From Breznakiella homolactica (GTDB lineage Bacteria > Spirochaetota > Spirochaetia > Treponematales > Breznakiellaceae), in NCBI RefSeq assembly GCF_016616095.2, contig NZ_CP067089.2, forward strand, positions 3,534,001 to 3,598,000: 64,000 nucleotides of DNA. The letters are read 5' to 3'. Position 1 is the stretch's first letter. Every line of letters begins with the position of its first letter. Under the pieces are notes generated by a model. The model searched no databases. It was not told where the DNA came from and saw only the letters and a list, made by a program, of their open reading frames with translations. Below, one piece after another: positions 43,918 to 53,536 of this stretch. The position numbers were made by a program, and so were the translations under genes.

Positions 43918-44062
43918 GGGCACCGGCCGTATTAGTAACGCGGGGTGCCGTGGAGAATGGGGGTATGAGCGACTTTCGAAGCCACAGGCCGCTGAGGAGC
44001 CATAATCCATCACCCGCGGCAGGCCCCCGGATCCGTCACGCCCATGCCTCTTTGGCTTTTCA
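43918..44062 (-). repeat. Interspersed structured repeat RE4, degenerate
   Basis: Conserved parts GTAACGCGGGGTGCC (43935-43949) and GAGCGACTTTCGAAGCC with AGGCCGCTGAGGAGCC are present, but the arms (GCCGTGGAGAATGG against CCATCACCCGCGGC) are only partly complementary and the outer arms are weak. It lies just upstream of the phosphate transporter gene. Confidence 0.7.
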
Positions 44063-44083
44063 AACCAGCGTATTTACGGTACG

Positions 44084-45757
44084 ATGCAGCTGCCTATGGA
44101 ATATATTGGAATAGTGTTTCGGATAGCCGGAAGCCTCGGATTGTTCCTCTACGGAATGCGTATTATGAGCGACGGCATCCAGCAGGCCGCCGGCGACAGG
44201 CTGCAGCGGGTCCTTAATTTTATGACCGGAAACCGCTTTACAGCGGTGCTCACCGGGCTGGCCGTGACCGCCATAATCCAGTCATCTTCGGCAACCACGG
44301 TTATGGTGGTCTCCTTTGTCAACGCCGGCCTCCTGACCCTGACCCAGTCGATCGGGGTTATCATGGGCGCCAATATCGGCACCACCGTAACGGCCTGGAT
44401 CGTTTCACTCATAGGATTTACCCTGAATATTTCTTCCCTGGCGCTTCCCGCGGTGGGACTCGGTTTTGTCATGAAAGTGGTAAAGTGGAAACACCGTGAC
44501 CTGGGTGACATTATCCTGGGGTTCGGGCTGCTCTTTTTGGGGCTCGATTTCCTCACCAAGTCCATGCCTTCCATAAGCGCCGATACCATTTCATTTATCG
44601 GCAGGTTCTCGAATTTGGGATTCCTGTCCACCCTGCTGGGCGCGGGCATCGGTGTGGTTATCACCATTATTCTGCACTCATCCAGCGCTTCCACCGCCAT
44701 TGTACTGACCATGGCCCACGGTGGCCTGATCGGGTTTCCCATGGCGGCGGCCATGATTCTCGGGGCCAATATCGGAACCACCATAGACGCGGCCCTCGCC
44801 GCCATCGGCACGAAAACCGCGGCGAAACGGGCGGCCCTGGTTCATATTCTTTTCAATGTGATCGGCACGGTGCTGGCGCTGATTTTCTTTAATCCGCTGC
44901 TGTCCCTGGTTTCCTTTATTACACCGGGTCCGGCGGACGGCGTGGGCATAGCGAACCGCCTGGCCATGTTCCACACTATGTTTAACGTGCTCAATACCCT
45001 GGTGTTTTTCCCCTTTGTTACGCCCTTCGCAAAGCTGGTCAGTTTCCTTATCAAGGACAAGGACGGCGAAAAGGAGCCGGAACCGTATAAGCTGGAATAT
45101 ATATCCGGCTCAATTCAGGATACACCGGAATTCAATATTCTCCGGGCGGAAAAGGAAATCCGGGACATGGCCGGTATTGCCGCTTCCATGTATTCCCGGA
45201 TTACCGCTGCCATACAGAATCTCAACGCGGATACGGTGAAGGGTCTCGTGGAGGAGATGCAGGAAAAAGAAGACTACGCCGACCAGATGCGGGAGGAGCT
45301 TACCCGGTTTCTTATTGAATGCACCCGGCAGCAGCTTAACCGCCGTTCGGAACAGAATGTATCTCAGCTGCTCCGTATTATCGCGGACCTGGAGGATATG
45401 ACCGACGACTGTTTCAGTGTCAGCCTTCTCCTGGAGCGGAGTGTCCGCAAGGAACTTCATTTTAAATCAAAGGAAATGGAGGCGCTCCTCCCGTACATCG
45501 GGCTGGTTGAGGAATTCCTCAGCTTTGTCCAGGAACAGCTTGGCCACCATCTGACGGAAGAGCAGTCGGAATACGCGGAAAAACTGGAGAATAAGATCGA
45601 CAAGTCCAGGAACAAACTGCGCAAACTCGGCCGCAAACGTATCGAGGCGGGAGAAAATGTCAAAACCGAGCTGCTCTTTATTGATCTTGTACGGCGCATC
45701 GAAAAGCTCGGGGACTACTGCTACAATATTACCGAAGCCCTGTACCACATGCTGTGA
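44084..45757 (+). CDS. Na/phosphate cotransporter family protein (NptA-like) with PhoU-like tail
   Basis: A 557-residue protein. Two inverted Na/Pi repeats are visible: IIQSSSATTVMVVSFVNAGL near residue 65 and ILHSSSASTAIVLTMAHGGL near residue 195, each followed by GANIGTT. About eight membrane helices span residues 1-320. Residues 345-557 are helical and resemble PhoU. Such proteins import phosphate with sodium. ATG 44084 or 44096 may be the start. No obvious ribosome binding site was seen for either. Confidence 0.92.
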   Translation: MQLPMEYIGIVFRIAGSLGLFLYGMRIMSDGIQQAAGDRLQRVLNFMTGNRFTAVLTGLAVTAIIQSSSATTVMVVSFVNAGLLTLTQSIGVIMGANIGTTVTAWIVSLIGFTLNISSLALPAVGLGFVMKVVKWKHRDLGDIILGFGLLFLGLDFLTKSMPSISADTISFIGRFSNLGFLSTLLGAGIGVVITIILHSSSASTAIVLTMAHGGLIGFPMAAAMILGANIGTTIDAALAAIGTKTAAKRAALVHILFNVIGTVLALIFFNPLLSLVSFITPGPADGVGIANRLAMFHTMFNVLNTLVFFPFVTPFAKLVSFLIKDKDGEKEPEPYKLEYISGSIQDTPEFNILRAEKEIRDMAGIAASMYSRITAAIQNLNADTVKGLVEEMQEKEDYADQMREELTRFLIECTRQQLNRRSEQNVSQLLRIIADLEDMTDDCFSVSLLLERSVRKELHFKSKEMEALLPYIGLVEEFLSFVQEQLGHHLTEEQSEYAEKLENKIDKSRNKLRKLGRKRIEAGENVKTELLFIDLVRRIEKLGDYCYNITEALYHML

Positions 45758-45777
45758 TGCGAAGGAGCTGTCTGCGG

Positions 45778-46422
45778 CTACAGGTAGTGAACGGCTTCCG
45801 CTCCAATGGTGGTTGCCGGCCCGTGGCCGGGATACGCCCGGATTGAGCCGTCCAGGGCAAACAGCCGTTCCAGGCTTGTTTTCATTGCGTTCCAGTCACC
45901 GCCGGGAAGGTCGGTCCTGCCGATTCCGTTTTTAAAAAGAACGTCCCCGCAGAACATGATGCCCGCCTTTTTATCGTGATAGGCGGCGCAGCCGCTTGTG
46001 TGCCCGGGGAGATGGAGAACCGTAAAGGGCCCTACGGTATCCCCGTCTTCCAGTTCGATATCCGCTTTGGGCGGTTCTTTGAAGGCTTCCAGCAGCATAA
46101 CCGCGCCCGCTTCCCGGAGATCAGCCTGATGAATCCTGAGGCTTCCCGGTCCAAGGCGCGCGGCGTCGGCCCGGTGGATGGCTATCTGCGGCTTCGGTTC
46201 GTAATGCCGGACCAGGTCCGAAAGAGCGCCGACATGGTCAAAATGGCCGTGGGTCAGCAGGATGTACCGCGGGGAGAGGTTTAACTGTTCAATCCGTGAT
46301 ATAATTGAACCGGCATCATCCCCGGGGTCGATCACCGCGCAGGCGCGGCCCTCCGGCACCCCCGGAATTGGATAGAGCCAGCAATTGGTGGCAAGGGCCC
46401 CGACGGGTATCTGTTCAACCAT
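45778..46422 (-). CDS. Metallo-beta-lactamase-fold hydrolase (glyoxalase II-like)
   Basis: A 214-residue protein from ATG 46422 (MVEQIPVGALATNCWLYP), where homology to the family begins. Metal motif THGHFDHVG lies near residue 58, followed by HLPGHTSGC, FCGDVLF and PGHGPATT. This pattern fits YcbL/GloB-like hydrolases acting on thioesters. The open frame continues 132 codons upstream, but that part overlaps the divergent gene and has biased, low-complexity composition. The 3' end lies 20 bp from the convergent transporter gene. Confidence 0.88.
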   Translation of the reverse strand: MVEQIPVGALATNCWLYPIPGVPEGRACAVIDPGDDAGSIISRIEQLNLSPRYILLTHGHFDHVGALSDLVRHYEPKPQIAIHRADAARLGPGSLRIHQADLREAGAVMLLEAFKEPPKADIELEDGDTVGPFTVLHLPGHTSGCAAYHDKKAGIMFCGDVLFKNGIGRTDLPGGDWNAMKTSLERLFALDGSIRAYPGHGPATTIGAEAVHYL

Positions 46423-46451
46423 GGAGGTATAGTACCCTGCAGAATAGTAAT

Positions 46452-47621
46452 TTGCTAGCCATAATAGGAGTGGCGGTTTTTTGGTATGTCCTGGTCCCTG
46501 TGGGCGGCGCTTTCTGGATCCGCCATACCTGGCGGAAATTCCGCGGCCGTTTTGATGGTCTGCGTCTCGTTCCTCTGCTGGACTATGCCCGGTACCAGGA
46601 GAAAACAATCTCCGGAAAAAATTTCCGGTTTCTCGGGGGGATGGAGTCGTTAACCGATGAGGACACCCTCTGGGTGCGGAACCGTGAACTGACCATACCG
46701 GTGGCGCTCCATAAGGCCCACGCGTATATGCTCCCCCAGCCGGAAAGCGGCGATTTCTTCGCCCCCTTTGATCCGGGGCAGGAACTTCCCAGGAGGGTTC
46801 ACTGGGGCAAAATATCAACCATAAACGAAGGAGCCAAGGTTTTTATCGGCGGCCGTCTGGAATTAATAGACGACCGGCTGACCTTTGTGTCCACAAAGGA
46901 AGAACCGCTGCTCATTATTTTTTATGATGGTCCCGACAGCTCCCTGACGGTCAGGGCAATCCGGGCGGGCCGGCATACTAACGAATATTGGAACCGTCTG
47001 ACCCCTTATGCCCTGGCGCTGGGAATTTCGTCACAGCTGCTGATCGCGTTGTCCTATATGCAGCGGCCGGCATTCAGGCTTTCGGCAATCACCGCATTTG
47101 CGGCCGCCTTCGGCCCGCTGTTTCCCCTCGTGCCTCCGGGGGTTTTGTTTACGGTTATTTGCGGCCGGTTGTGGTGGCGGGCCAGGATTTACCGGGCTTA
47201 CCGCGACCTGGTGCGGCTTCCCCTTAAATACATTCCCCCTGATAAAGATGAAGGCAGTCTGCCGGACAATGAACGGTACGGGTATATCCGGTATGCGGTG
47301 CTTCCTCCATGGGTTGCGGAAGCTAAATTTCCCCTGACTCCTCCGGGGGTGATCCCGCGGAAACATGAAGTCTGGTATGTATACGGCACGCTCCCCGAAA
47401 AAAATCAGGAGCATCCCGGAGGGGATGAATTGGATACGCTACTGCTGAAACCGGATGACCCTTTTGCGACCTACGGGGCTATACCGGGGGATCCGAAAAT
47501 TCTCGCCCGCCGGTATACGGTGCACGCCTATGTTCTGGAGATTTTATCCTGTATTCTGATGGCCGCCGGAATCGGGCTCAACTGCCTGTTTGTGGCGATG
47601 ATTCTCTTTTTCTTACTGTGA
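46452..47621 (+). CDS. Membrane protein of unknown function
   Basis: About 389 residues if TTG 46452 is the start; CTG 46437 is also possible, and no good ribosome binding site decides. One membrane helix is N-terminal (LLAIIGVAVFWYVLVPVGGA), two more lie at about residues 185-240, and a last one is at the C-terminus (ILSCILMAAGIGLNCLFVAM). Between the first and second helix is a beta-rich cytosolic domain. Its 3' end overlaps the convergent gene by 9 bp. I know similar treponemal proteins only as hypotheticals. Confidence 0.65.
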   Translation: MLAIIGVAVFWYVLVPVGGAFWIRHTWRKFRGRFDGLRLVPLLDYARYQEKTISGKNFRFLGGMESLTDEDTLWVRNRELTIPVALHKAHAYMLPQPESGDFFAPFDPGQELPRRVHWGKISTINEGAKVFIGGRLELIDDRLTFVSTKEEPLLIIFYDGPDSSLTVRAIRAGRHTNEYWNRLTPYALALGISSQLLIALSYMQRPAFRLSAITAFAAAFGPLFPLVPPGVLFTVICGRLWWRARIYRAYRDLVRLPLKYIPPDKDEGSLPDNERYGYIRYAVLPPWVAEAKFPLTPPGVIPRKHEVWYVYGTLPEKNQEHPGGDELDTLLLKPDDPFATYGAIPGDPKILARRYTVHAYVLEILSCILMAAGIGLNCLFVAMILFFLL

Positions 47622-48227
47622 CGCTTCGAGGGAATCCTCGGGCTCGCGGTTTTCCTGTCCCGCCGTTTCGGAAGATTCGAGTTCGGCATCTTTGGAATCA
47701 CCCCGGGCACGGGCGAAATTAACCGTCAGGGTTCTTCCCCTGAACTGTTTTCCGTTTAAAGCTTCTATGACTTCATTTGCCGCGGATTCCCGGACCTGGA
47801 CAAAGGAGTAATTATCCAGAATCCTGATAGTGCCGATATCGTCTTTGGATACCGAAGTTTTGGAGTTGATAAGTCCCAGTATTTCCCTGGGGAAAACCCT
47901 CCGGTTTCTGCCGATGCTTATAAAAATCCTGACCGCTTCTTCATCCGGCAGGGGATACCGGGTATTCTCACCGCGGGATGAATCTTCCTGATCCGTCTGC
48001 CCGCGGCTGTTTTTGCGGGATTGTTTTCCCCGGGGTACAGAAGCGCCCCCCTGTTCAAGCTGCATCAAAAGGTAGGCGGCAAAATACCCCCGGTTGAAGA
48101 AAGACACTTCCTTGCGGATCATGGACCGGTATGCGTTGAGCAGATCGATATCAGCTTCCGAGTGGATGCTGCTGACTATTTCCTCAATATGTTTTTTCGT
48201 TTTTTCCTTATCAATGTGAGAAGCCAT
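47613..48227 (-). CDS. DbpA-type RNA-binding domain protein
   Basis: A 204-residue protein. Residues 1-55 are helical, 65-90 a charged linker, and 98-172 an RRM-like domain of the DbpA C-terminal type (PF03880): VRIFISIGRNRRVFPREILG and IRILDNYSFVQVRESAANEV carry the two RNP-like strands. There is no helicase part, so this is a stand-alone relative of the domain that binds 23S rRNA hairpin 92 in DEAD-box protein DbpA. A ribosome assembly role is plausible. Confidence 0.85.
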   Translation of the reverse strand: MASHIDKEKTKKHIEEIVSSIHSEADIDLLNAYRSMIRKEVSFFNRGYFAAYLLMQLEQGGASVPRGKQSRKNSRGQTDQEDSSRGENTRYPLPDEEAVRIFISIGRNRRVFPREILGLINSKTSVSKDDIGTIRILDNYSFVQVRESAANEVIEALNGKQFRGRTLTVNFARARGDSKDAELESSETAGQENREPEDSLEASQ

Positions 48228-48280
48228 CAGATTTTCCTATTCCTATTATAAAATATTTTACAAATCATGACATATCCGCG

Positions 48281-49204
48281 TTATTTACTCAATGTGTCCC
48301 GCAAATTTACGTAATACCGCGTTGCCAGGGGTTTAAAATATTCACGGAGCAGGACCCGTGAAAACCCTTCCACATGTGAGGGGATATCTATCAATACCTG
48401 AAAATACCGGGATTTGTCAACCGACTGGGTAAAACGCTGGAGCAGCGCTTCTCCTATGCCAAGTCCGCGGTATTCCGGAAAAACTTCCAGAACCTTTACC
48501 ATCAAAATCCGGCCGGTACTGACCGCGGAAATATGCCCCGCGTAATCGCCGCCGCCGGTTTCCGCGATAAGGCTTTCTTCTCCCGGAAAAACCCAGTTGC
48601 CGGTCTGCTCCCAGAGGCTGCCCGGCGCCGGCTTCCCCGCGGGTTCGGGACAGCACAGGGCGGCTGACAGTTCCTTAAGGCAGAGGGCATGGAGCTCATC
48701 CGCGGATTCCCTGTCCGATGGCTGCGCCTGCCGGAACCGGAAATCTTCGAGAATGAGATCCCCTGTTTCCTCCGGTTCCTCCCCGATCAGGTCGAGTCCC
48801 CATTCTTCCCTGAGGCCGTTGTACCATTTGATTATTACCCGGCGCATTTCCCGTTCTTTAAAACTGAACCAGAGCTGTTCCACTTCAGTATGCCGGTTGA
48901 GGGCGTTTTTAAACGCCCTGAAAACCCCGCGGCCCTGGTCAAGGGCCTGGACGAGTTCTTCCCGCACTATGGGATTTTTGAAGCCCGCAGCGAACCGTTC
49001 CATAAGCCGGAATCCGTCGGAGGATTCCCACCGGGGGATCCCGATATACCGCTGGTCCTGATGGTCCCCAGCGGATGGTTCCCCGCTGATTTCCGCCGCC
49101 GTAACCACGATACCTTCCTGGGTGTCCACGAAAAAATCGTCATTCTGGTCTTCCATGGAAAAGAGGATATGGTTGATCAGCGCCTCGGTCAGTTCAAACT
49201 GCAT
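48281..49204 (-). CDS. UPF0158 domain fused to GNAT acetyltransferase
   Basis: A 307-residue fusion. Residues 1-140 match UPF0158 (PF03682): FSMEDQNDDFFVDTQEGIVV, YIGIPRWESSDGFRLMERFA and the helix before WYNGLREEWGLDL. Residues 150-307 form a GNAT domain with the acetyl-CoA motif PEYRGLGIGEALLQRF near residue 240. UPF0158 proteins are of unknown role. The fusion would link a putative substrate-recognition module to acetylation. Single gene. Confidence 0.82.
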   Translation of the reverse strand: MQFELTEALINHILFSMEDQNDDFFVDTQEGIVVTAAEISGEPSAGDHQDQRYIGIPRWESSDGFRLMERFAAGFKNPIVREELVQALDQGRGVFRAFKNALNRHTEVEQLWFSFKEREMRRVIIKWYNGLREEWGLDLIGEEPEETGDLILEDFRFRQAQPSDRESADELHALCLKELSAALCCPEPAGKPAPGSLWEQTGNWVFPGEESLIAETGGGDYAGHISAVSTGRILMVKVLEVFPEYRGLGIGEALLQRFTQSVDKSRYFQVLIDIPSHVEGFSRVLLREYFKPLATRYYVNLRDTLSK

Positions 49205-49869
49205 ACCAGAATTGTAGGTTCATCCGGATACGCCGTCAAGCGGGGGAGCACCAAGTCTGACAATCCGGAAGCGCCCGGGGAAGACGTTGCCGCGGGGCCT
49301 GCCGGATAGGAATGGATATGGTTCCTTGTCGGCCTTCGGCCTCGAAAGTCACTCATACCCATTCCTATCCGGCACCCGGTGTTACCAATACGGCCCGGGC
49401 GCTTTCCGGCTTAACCGCCTCGGTACTGCCCTTCGCGAGAGGGCGGCTCCCCCTCGCTCCAGCCTCCTCGCGGCAGATCTTTCAGATTTGCCGCTCCGGT
49501 GGCTTCCGCTGCCCCCTCTTCGGGTTCCTGGGCGGCAAGTCTTTTAGGAGTTTTGCGGAGCAAAACTCCACAGATATTTCGGCAAGGCTGGAACCAGGTG
49601 GAGCAGCCCGCCGGAAAAAACAGCAGCCCAGCAAACAGAAGCAGCAAGCACATGACCATAATAGTAACACCGGGTGGCGTGCAGCGAGGGGCTGAGCGGC
49701 TTTCGAGGCCGCAGGCCGCTGGGGAGCCAGCCACTCTGCTGCACGCCAGGACCCGCAGATATGGTTATTCTATGTGTTTGCTGTATATGCAGCCTACTGC
49801 TCCCCCCTCACACTGGAACAAAAGTTCTATCTGGTAGATACTGTATGGGATCATTATTCGGAGTAGATT
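49205..49869. repeat. Two convergent structured repeats RE5 (+) and RE6 (-)
   Basis: RE5 starts GTCAAG (49235) and GGGGGAGCAC (49242-49251); outer arms 49265-49279 and 49394-49409 (CCGGAAGCGCCCGGG type) and inner arms GCCGGATAGGAATGG/CCATTCCTATCCGGC are nearly perfect. RE6 lies opposite, with inner arms GGCGTGCAGC (49676-49685) and GCTGCACGCC (49738-49747) and loop CGGCTTTCGAGGCCGCAGGC. Their second parts meet head to head at about 49440-49620, giving a large inverted repeat. No gene is seen in these 665 bp. Confidence 0.8.
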
Positions 49870-50610
49870 ATGCTGGAACAGACCATTAAGAAAGAACGGA
49901 TACTGCCCATGGAAGGGGTTTATAATGTACGTGACCTCGGCGGATACCGCACAAATCAGGGAACCATAGTTTCCTGGGGAAAGGCATACAGGGCGGGGGA
50001 TCTCAATACCCTTACCAAACAGGACTTTGCGGTTCTCGAGGAACGGAATATTAACACCGTAATAGATTTCAGGGACCAGGAAGAAAAAGACGCCGCCCCC
50101 GACGGGAAAATACGGACCGTTAAACATTGGGAAGAAATACCCATTGAGGCGGGGAACATGATGGAACTGAGCCGGGCCGCCGCCCACGGCCCTCAGGGCG
50201 CCGCGCTTATGGCGGAACTTTACCGCGTCCTGGTGCGGGGAACTATTTCCGAATATACCCGGTTTTTCAGCGTAATTTCCGACCCTGCCTGTCCGCCGTT
50301 TCTTTTCCATTGCTCAGCGGGAAAGGACCGTACCGGATACGCCGCCGCGCTGTTTTTAGCGGCCCTCGGGGTCGACCGTAAAACCATTTTCGAAGATTAC
50401 CTGCTCTCGGCGGAATGCGTCTGGGAGAAATACCGGCCCTTCCGCGCCAAAACCCCGGAACTGGCGCCGATGTTTACGGTGGCGGCGGAATACCTCGAAG
50501 CGGCCTTTGATGTTATCGAAACCGAATACGGCGGTATGGAAAATTTTCTTTCCCGCCATCTCGGGGCCGATTTAAAACTGCTGGCATCGCTGTATACCGA
50601 ATCCCCGTAA
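49870..50610 (+). CDS. Tyrosine/serine protein phosphatase (Y_phosphatase3 type)
   Basis: A 246-residue phosphatase of PF13350. GVYNVRDLGGYRTNQG near residue 16 is the family's N-terminal signature, and FHCSAGKDRTGYAAALFLAA near residue 138 is the P-loop CxxxKDRTG with catalytic Cys. Such enzymes dephosphorylate proteins or phosphoinositides. The family is found in many bacteria and related to Mycobacterium PtpB. No signal peptide. Followed by a 64-bp gap to the next gene. Confidence 0.92.
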   Translation: MLEQTIKKERILPMEGVYNVRDLGGYRTNQGTIVSWGKAYRAGDLNTLTKQDFAVLEERNINTVIDFRDQEEKDAAPDGKIRTVKHWEEIPIEAGNMMELSRAAAHGPQGAALMAELYRVLVRGTISEYTRFFSVISDPACPPFLFHCSAGKDRTGYAAALFLAALGVDRKTIFEDYLLSAECVWEKYRPFRAKTPELAPMFTVAAEYLEAAFDVIETEYGGMENFLSRHLGADLKLLASLYTESP

Positions 50611-50674
50611 TTTTTTTCTCTTCCGCGGTGGTTTTCTTGAAGATATTTCTCCGTTTTGGGGTTATAGTAGAATT

Positions 50675-51208
50675 ATGATAAAAGCAATTGCAAAACTCAT
50701 TGTGGCCCTCAACGGCAATGTTAAGGCAAGTCAGATTGCCGCCGGATTTGCCTGGGGACTTCTTCTGGCCCTTGTTCCAGTGGGAATAATCTGGGTTGTG
50801 CTGTTCATTGTTTCATTCTTTTTTAAACATAACCACGCGTCAAAACTTCTGGTTATGGCGGTCTTTAAACTTATCGGCCCGTTAACGGCAATCCCCCTCG
50901 ATCTCCTCGGCTGGGAGATTCTCCATATCGAAGCCCTGCGGCCGGGGCTTACGGTTCTGTACAATACGCCGCTGGTGCCTTTTACCAAATTCAACAACAC
51001 CCTGGTCGCCGGGGGACTCGCCGCGGGCATCGTACTCTGGATCCCGGTATACTGTATTACCAGAGCCCTGATCCCGCTGTACCGCAACACCCTTGCTCCC
51101 AGAATCAGGGAAAGCCGGTTTGTGAAAGCCGTAAAAAAAGTCCCCCTGATTTCATCCATCGCAAAAGCCGTTTCATCCCTTTCGGATGTACACAAAGCGG
51201 TAAACTAG
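50675..51208 (+). CDS. TIGR03546 family membrane protein
   Basis: A 177-residue protein with three to four membrane helices, beginning MIKAIAKLIVALNGNVKASQ, the signature of TIGR03546 (DUF2062-like). The segment QIAAGFAWGLLLALVPVGII is the conserved first helix. It sits 12 bp upstream of a TIGR03545 gene; the two families almost always occur as neighbours in spirochaetes and some gammaproteobacteria. Function unknown. Confidence 0.85.
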   Translation: MIKAIAKLIVALNGNVKASQIAAGFAWGLLLALVPVGIIWVVLFIVSFFFKHNHASKLLVMAVFKLIGPLTAIPLDLLGWEILHIEALRPGLTVLYNTPLVPFTKFNNTLVAGGLAAGIVLWIPVYCITRALIPLYRNTLAPRIRESRFVKAVKKVPLISSIAKAVSSLSDVHKAVN

Positions 51209-51220
51209 GGAGAAGGAACC

Positions 51221-53527
51221 ATGGCGGAAAAGAAAGAAAAAATCCCTGGGATGTTCCGGAAACCCATTCCGGAAAAACGTTTTGAGAAGCGGCTGCTGAA
51301 ATATATCGAACAGCCTGCCGAAAAGAAATTTTTCCGGTCCTGCTTTGAACTCCGGGACGGCCGGTATCATATTGTTTCCGGCCTTGACGGGAAAGCCCAG
51401 AAACGCCTCAAGGTCCTGGCAAAGGCGATACGGACCAACCGAAAAATGACGGTGCGGATACTCCCTCTCGTCTTCGCGGTTGTTCTGGTTGCCGCCATTG
51501 GGATTTTCATAACCGTGTTTATGAATCCCCTTATTGAAAGCGGAATTGAAAAGGGCATGGAAACCATTTTTGAGGCCCGGGTCGATGTGGACCGGTTCAA
51601 CCTGAACCTCCGGCGGCTCCAGGTCAGCATAGGTTCCATCACCGTGGCAAACCGCGATAAGCCCATGCAGAACCTTTTCCAGATTGGCCGTATGGAATTC
51701 AGACTTAATCCCGCGGCAATCTTCCGGGGGAAAGTGTATATAGAAGAAATCCGGGCCGATTCCCTGCAGTTCGGCACTGCCCGGCGGGTCTCCGGGGCGC
51801 TTCCGGCGTATAAAGCCAAGGAACAGCAGCCAAAGGAACCGAAGGCCGAACTCCCGCCCCTGATTGACCTGCAGAATTTCGACGCCCAGGCTCTGATAGA
51901 CCGGGAGTACGCCAAGCTGATGACTCCCAAGGCCTATGACGCCGCGGAAGAAGCCATCAATACGGCTATAGATAAATGGCAGGGTCAGGTCGCGAATATT
52001 GAAAACCGGACCGAGGAACTGCAGGATACCGCCCGTCCGGTGATGGCTATCAACATCAAGGAGCTTACGACCCCCGAGGCAATAACCGGAGCTATCCGGG
52101 ATATCACCGCCCTGGTTAAATCGGTCCAGGGCGCTGTGGATGATGTTACCGCTGTTGTGGAGGGCGTCCAGGAGGATGTGGAAACCGTTAAGTACCTGGA
52201 ACAGCTGGCCAGGAATTCGGTGACCGGCGATATCGACCATCTCAAGTCGTACCTGGATTTTGGGAGCGGCGCCGCCCTGAACGCCCTGGAGCCTTCAATT
52301 AAGGAAATCCTTACGGATACCGCCGAAGAGTATATTGCCTACGGTATACGGGCCCTGGAGGTCCTTGAAAAAATAAAAGCCCTGTCGGAAAGTCTGCCCA
52401 AGCAGGAAGCCAAGAAAAACCAGCCCCCGACGTTCCGGGGCCGGGATGTGGCTTTTCCGTCGGCGGAGTATCCCCGGTTTTTCCTGGGCATACTGGCTTC
52501 GGATTTTACGATTAACGATTGGCGGTGGGGATTTGATCTCCGGGGGGTCAGTTCCGATCCCGATCTTTCAAAACAGCCGGTGGTCCTTGACCTGGGGGTG
52601 TCCGAACTGGCTGACGGCGGAAAGGTTCTCCGGGATTTTGCTTTCCTGGGAAGCGCCGATTTCAGATCATCCGCGCCGGAATTATTCAGTGTTGACTTTA
52701 CCGGCAGCGGCTTCGCGGTAAAAATCGGGGATTACCTCAAGGATGCCGGAATAGGCGGATTCACCGGGAACGCCGCGTTCTCCCTGGACTTTTACGGTAC
52801 CAGGACCGGCGGAATGGGCGGCGGCGGGGATATTGCCATCACACAGGCGGCGCTGGTAGATCCGGCGGGCACCCTGGCTGAGGCCATGGATGAGGCCATA
52901 CGGTCGGTTGAAAAGGTGGCGCTCCAGATAGGTTACGACCGTCTTCCCGAAGGGGACGATGATTTTACCCTCTCCACCAATCTCGGCGAGCTTGTTCTGG
53001 ATATCCTTAAGCGTACCGCCGAGCGCTACGCCCGGCAGGCCGCGGCGGAAATCGAACGGGTGGTCCGGGAATACGTTTCGGCGCATCTTGAAGGGAAGCT
53101 GCTTTCCGGGGAACAGCTGGATCTTCTTTTCGATATCGCCAAGGGCGATCAGAATGCCCTCAACCAGCTGCAGAATACCCTGGAGGAAAAACAGCGGGAA
53201 CTGGAACGGCGGATCCAGGGCGCGGTTGATGAAGTCCAGCAGCAGATAGAAGACGCGGCGCTCCAGGTCCAGAACCAGGCCGAAGCGGCGGCGGCGGAGG
53301 CAAAACGCCAGGCCGAGGAAGCCCAGCGACAGGCTGAGGCTGCCGCGGAAGCAGCCCGCCGCCAGGCCGAAGAAGCCGCCGCCCAGGCCGCGGCCGAGAT
53401 AAAACGCCAGGCCGAGGAAGCGGCGGCGGAAGCCAAACGCCAGGCGGAAGAAGCCGCCCGGGAGGCGGCCCAAAAGGCGCTGGAAGACGCGGCCAAAAAA
53501 TCAGGGATTCCGCGGCTGCCGTTCTAG
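51221..53527 (+). CDS. TIGR03545 family protein with Ala-rich coiled-coil tail
   Basis: A 768-residue protein. A membrane helix lies at about residues 85-107, followed by an AsmA-like region (MEFRLNPAAIFRGKVYIEEI) and a central beta-rich domain. Residues about 655-760 form a coiled coil built from repeats of RQAEEAA/AEAKRQAEEA type, encoded by GC-rich repeated DNA at 53240-53500. With TIGR03546 it forms a conserved pair, possibly for envelope lipid or protein handling. Start ATG follows GGAGAAGGA. Confidence 0.87.
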   Translation: MAEKKEKIPGMFRKPIPEKRFEKRLLKYIEQPAEKKFFRSCFELRDGRYHIVSGLDGKAQKRLKVLAKAIRTNRKMTVRILPLVFAVVLVAAIGIFITVFMNPLIESGIEKGMETIFEARVDVDRFNLNLRRLQVSIGSITVANRDKPMQNLFQIGRMEFRLNPAAIFRGKVYIEEIRADSLQFGTARRVSGALPAYKAKEQQPKEPKAELPPLIDLQNFDAQALIDREYAKLMTPKAYDAAEEAINTAIDKWQGQVANIENRTEELQDTARPVMAINIKELTTPEAITGAIRDITALVKSVQGAVDDVTAVVEGVQEDVETVKYLEQLARNSVTGDIDHLKSYLDFGSGAALNALEPSIKEILTDTAEEYIAYGIRALEVLEKIKALSESLPKQEAKKNQPPTFRGRDVAFPSAEYPRFFLGILASDFTINDWRWGFDLRGVSSDPDLSKQPVVLDLGVSELADGGKVLRDFAFLGSADFRSSAPELFSVDFTGSGFAVKIGDYLKDAGIGGFTGNAAFSLDFYGTRTGGMGGGGDIAITQAALVDPAGTLAEAMDEAIRSVEKVALQIGYDRLPEGDDDFTLSTNLGELVLDILKRTAERYARQAAAEIERVVREYVSAHLEGKLLSGEQLDLLFDIAKGDQNALNQLQNTLEEKQRELERRIQGAVDEVQQQIEDAALQVQNQAEAAAAEAKRQAEEAQRQAEAAAEAARRQAEEAAAQAAAEIKRQAEEAAAEAKRQAEEAAREAAQKALEDAAKKSGIPRLPF

Positions 53528-53536
53528 CGGCGGCGG

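Noticed and set aside
43935..43949. Structured core repeats as relatives of attC, because both contain GTAACG near an arm junction
   Set aside because: The shared stretch is only six bases; there is no paired RYYYAAC/GTTRRRY box and the rest of the sequence is unrelated. A common origin cannot be supported.
46423..46818. N-terminal extension of the metallo-beta-lactamase-fold gene
   Set aside because: Homology starts at MVEQIPVG; the extension is low-complexity, overlaps the divergent membrane protein gene and has no supporting ribosome binding site.
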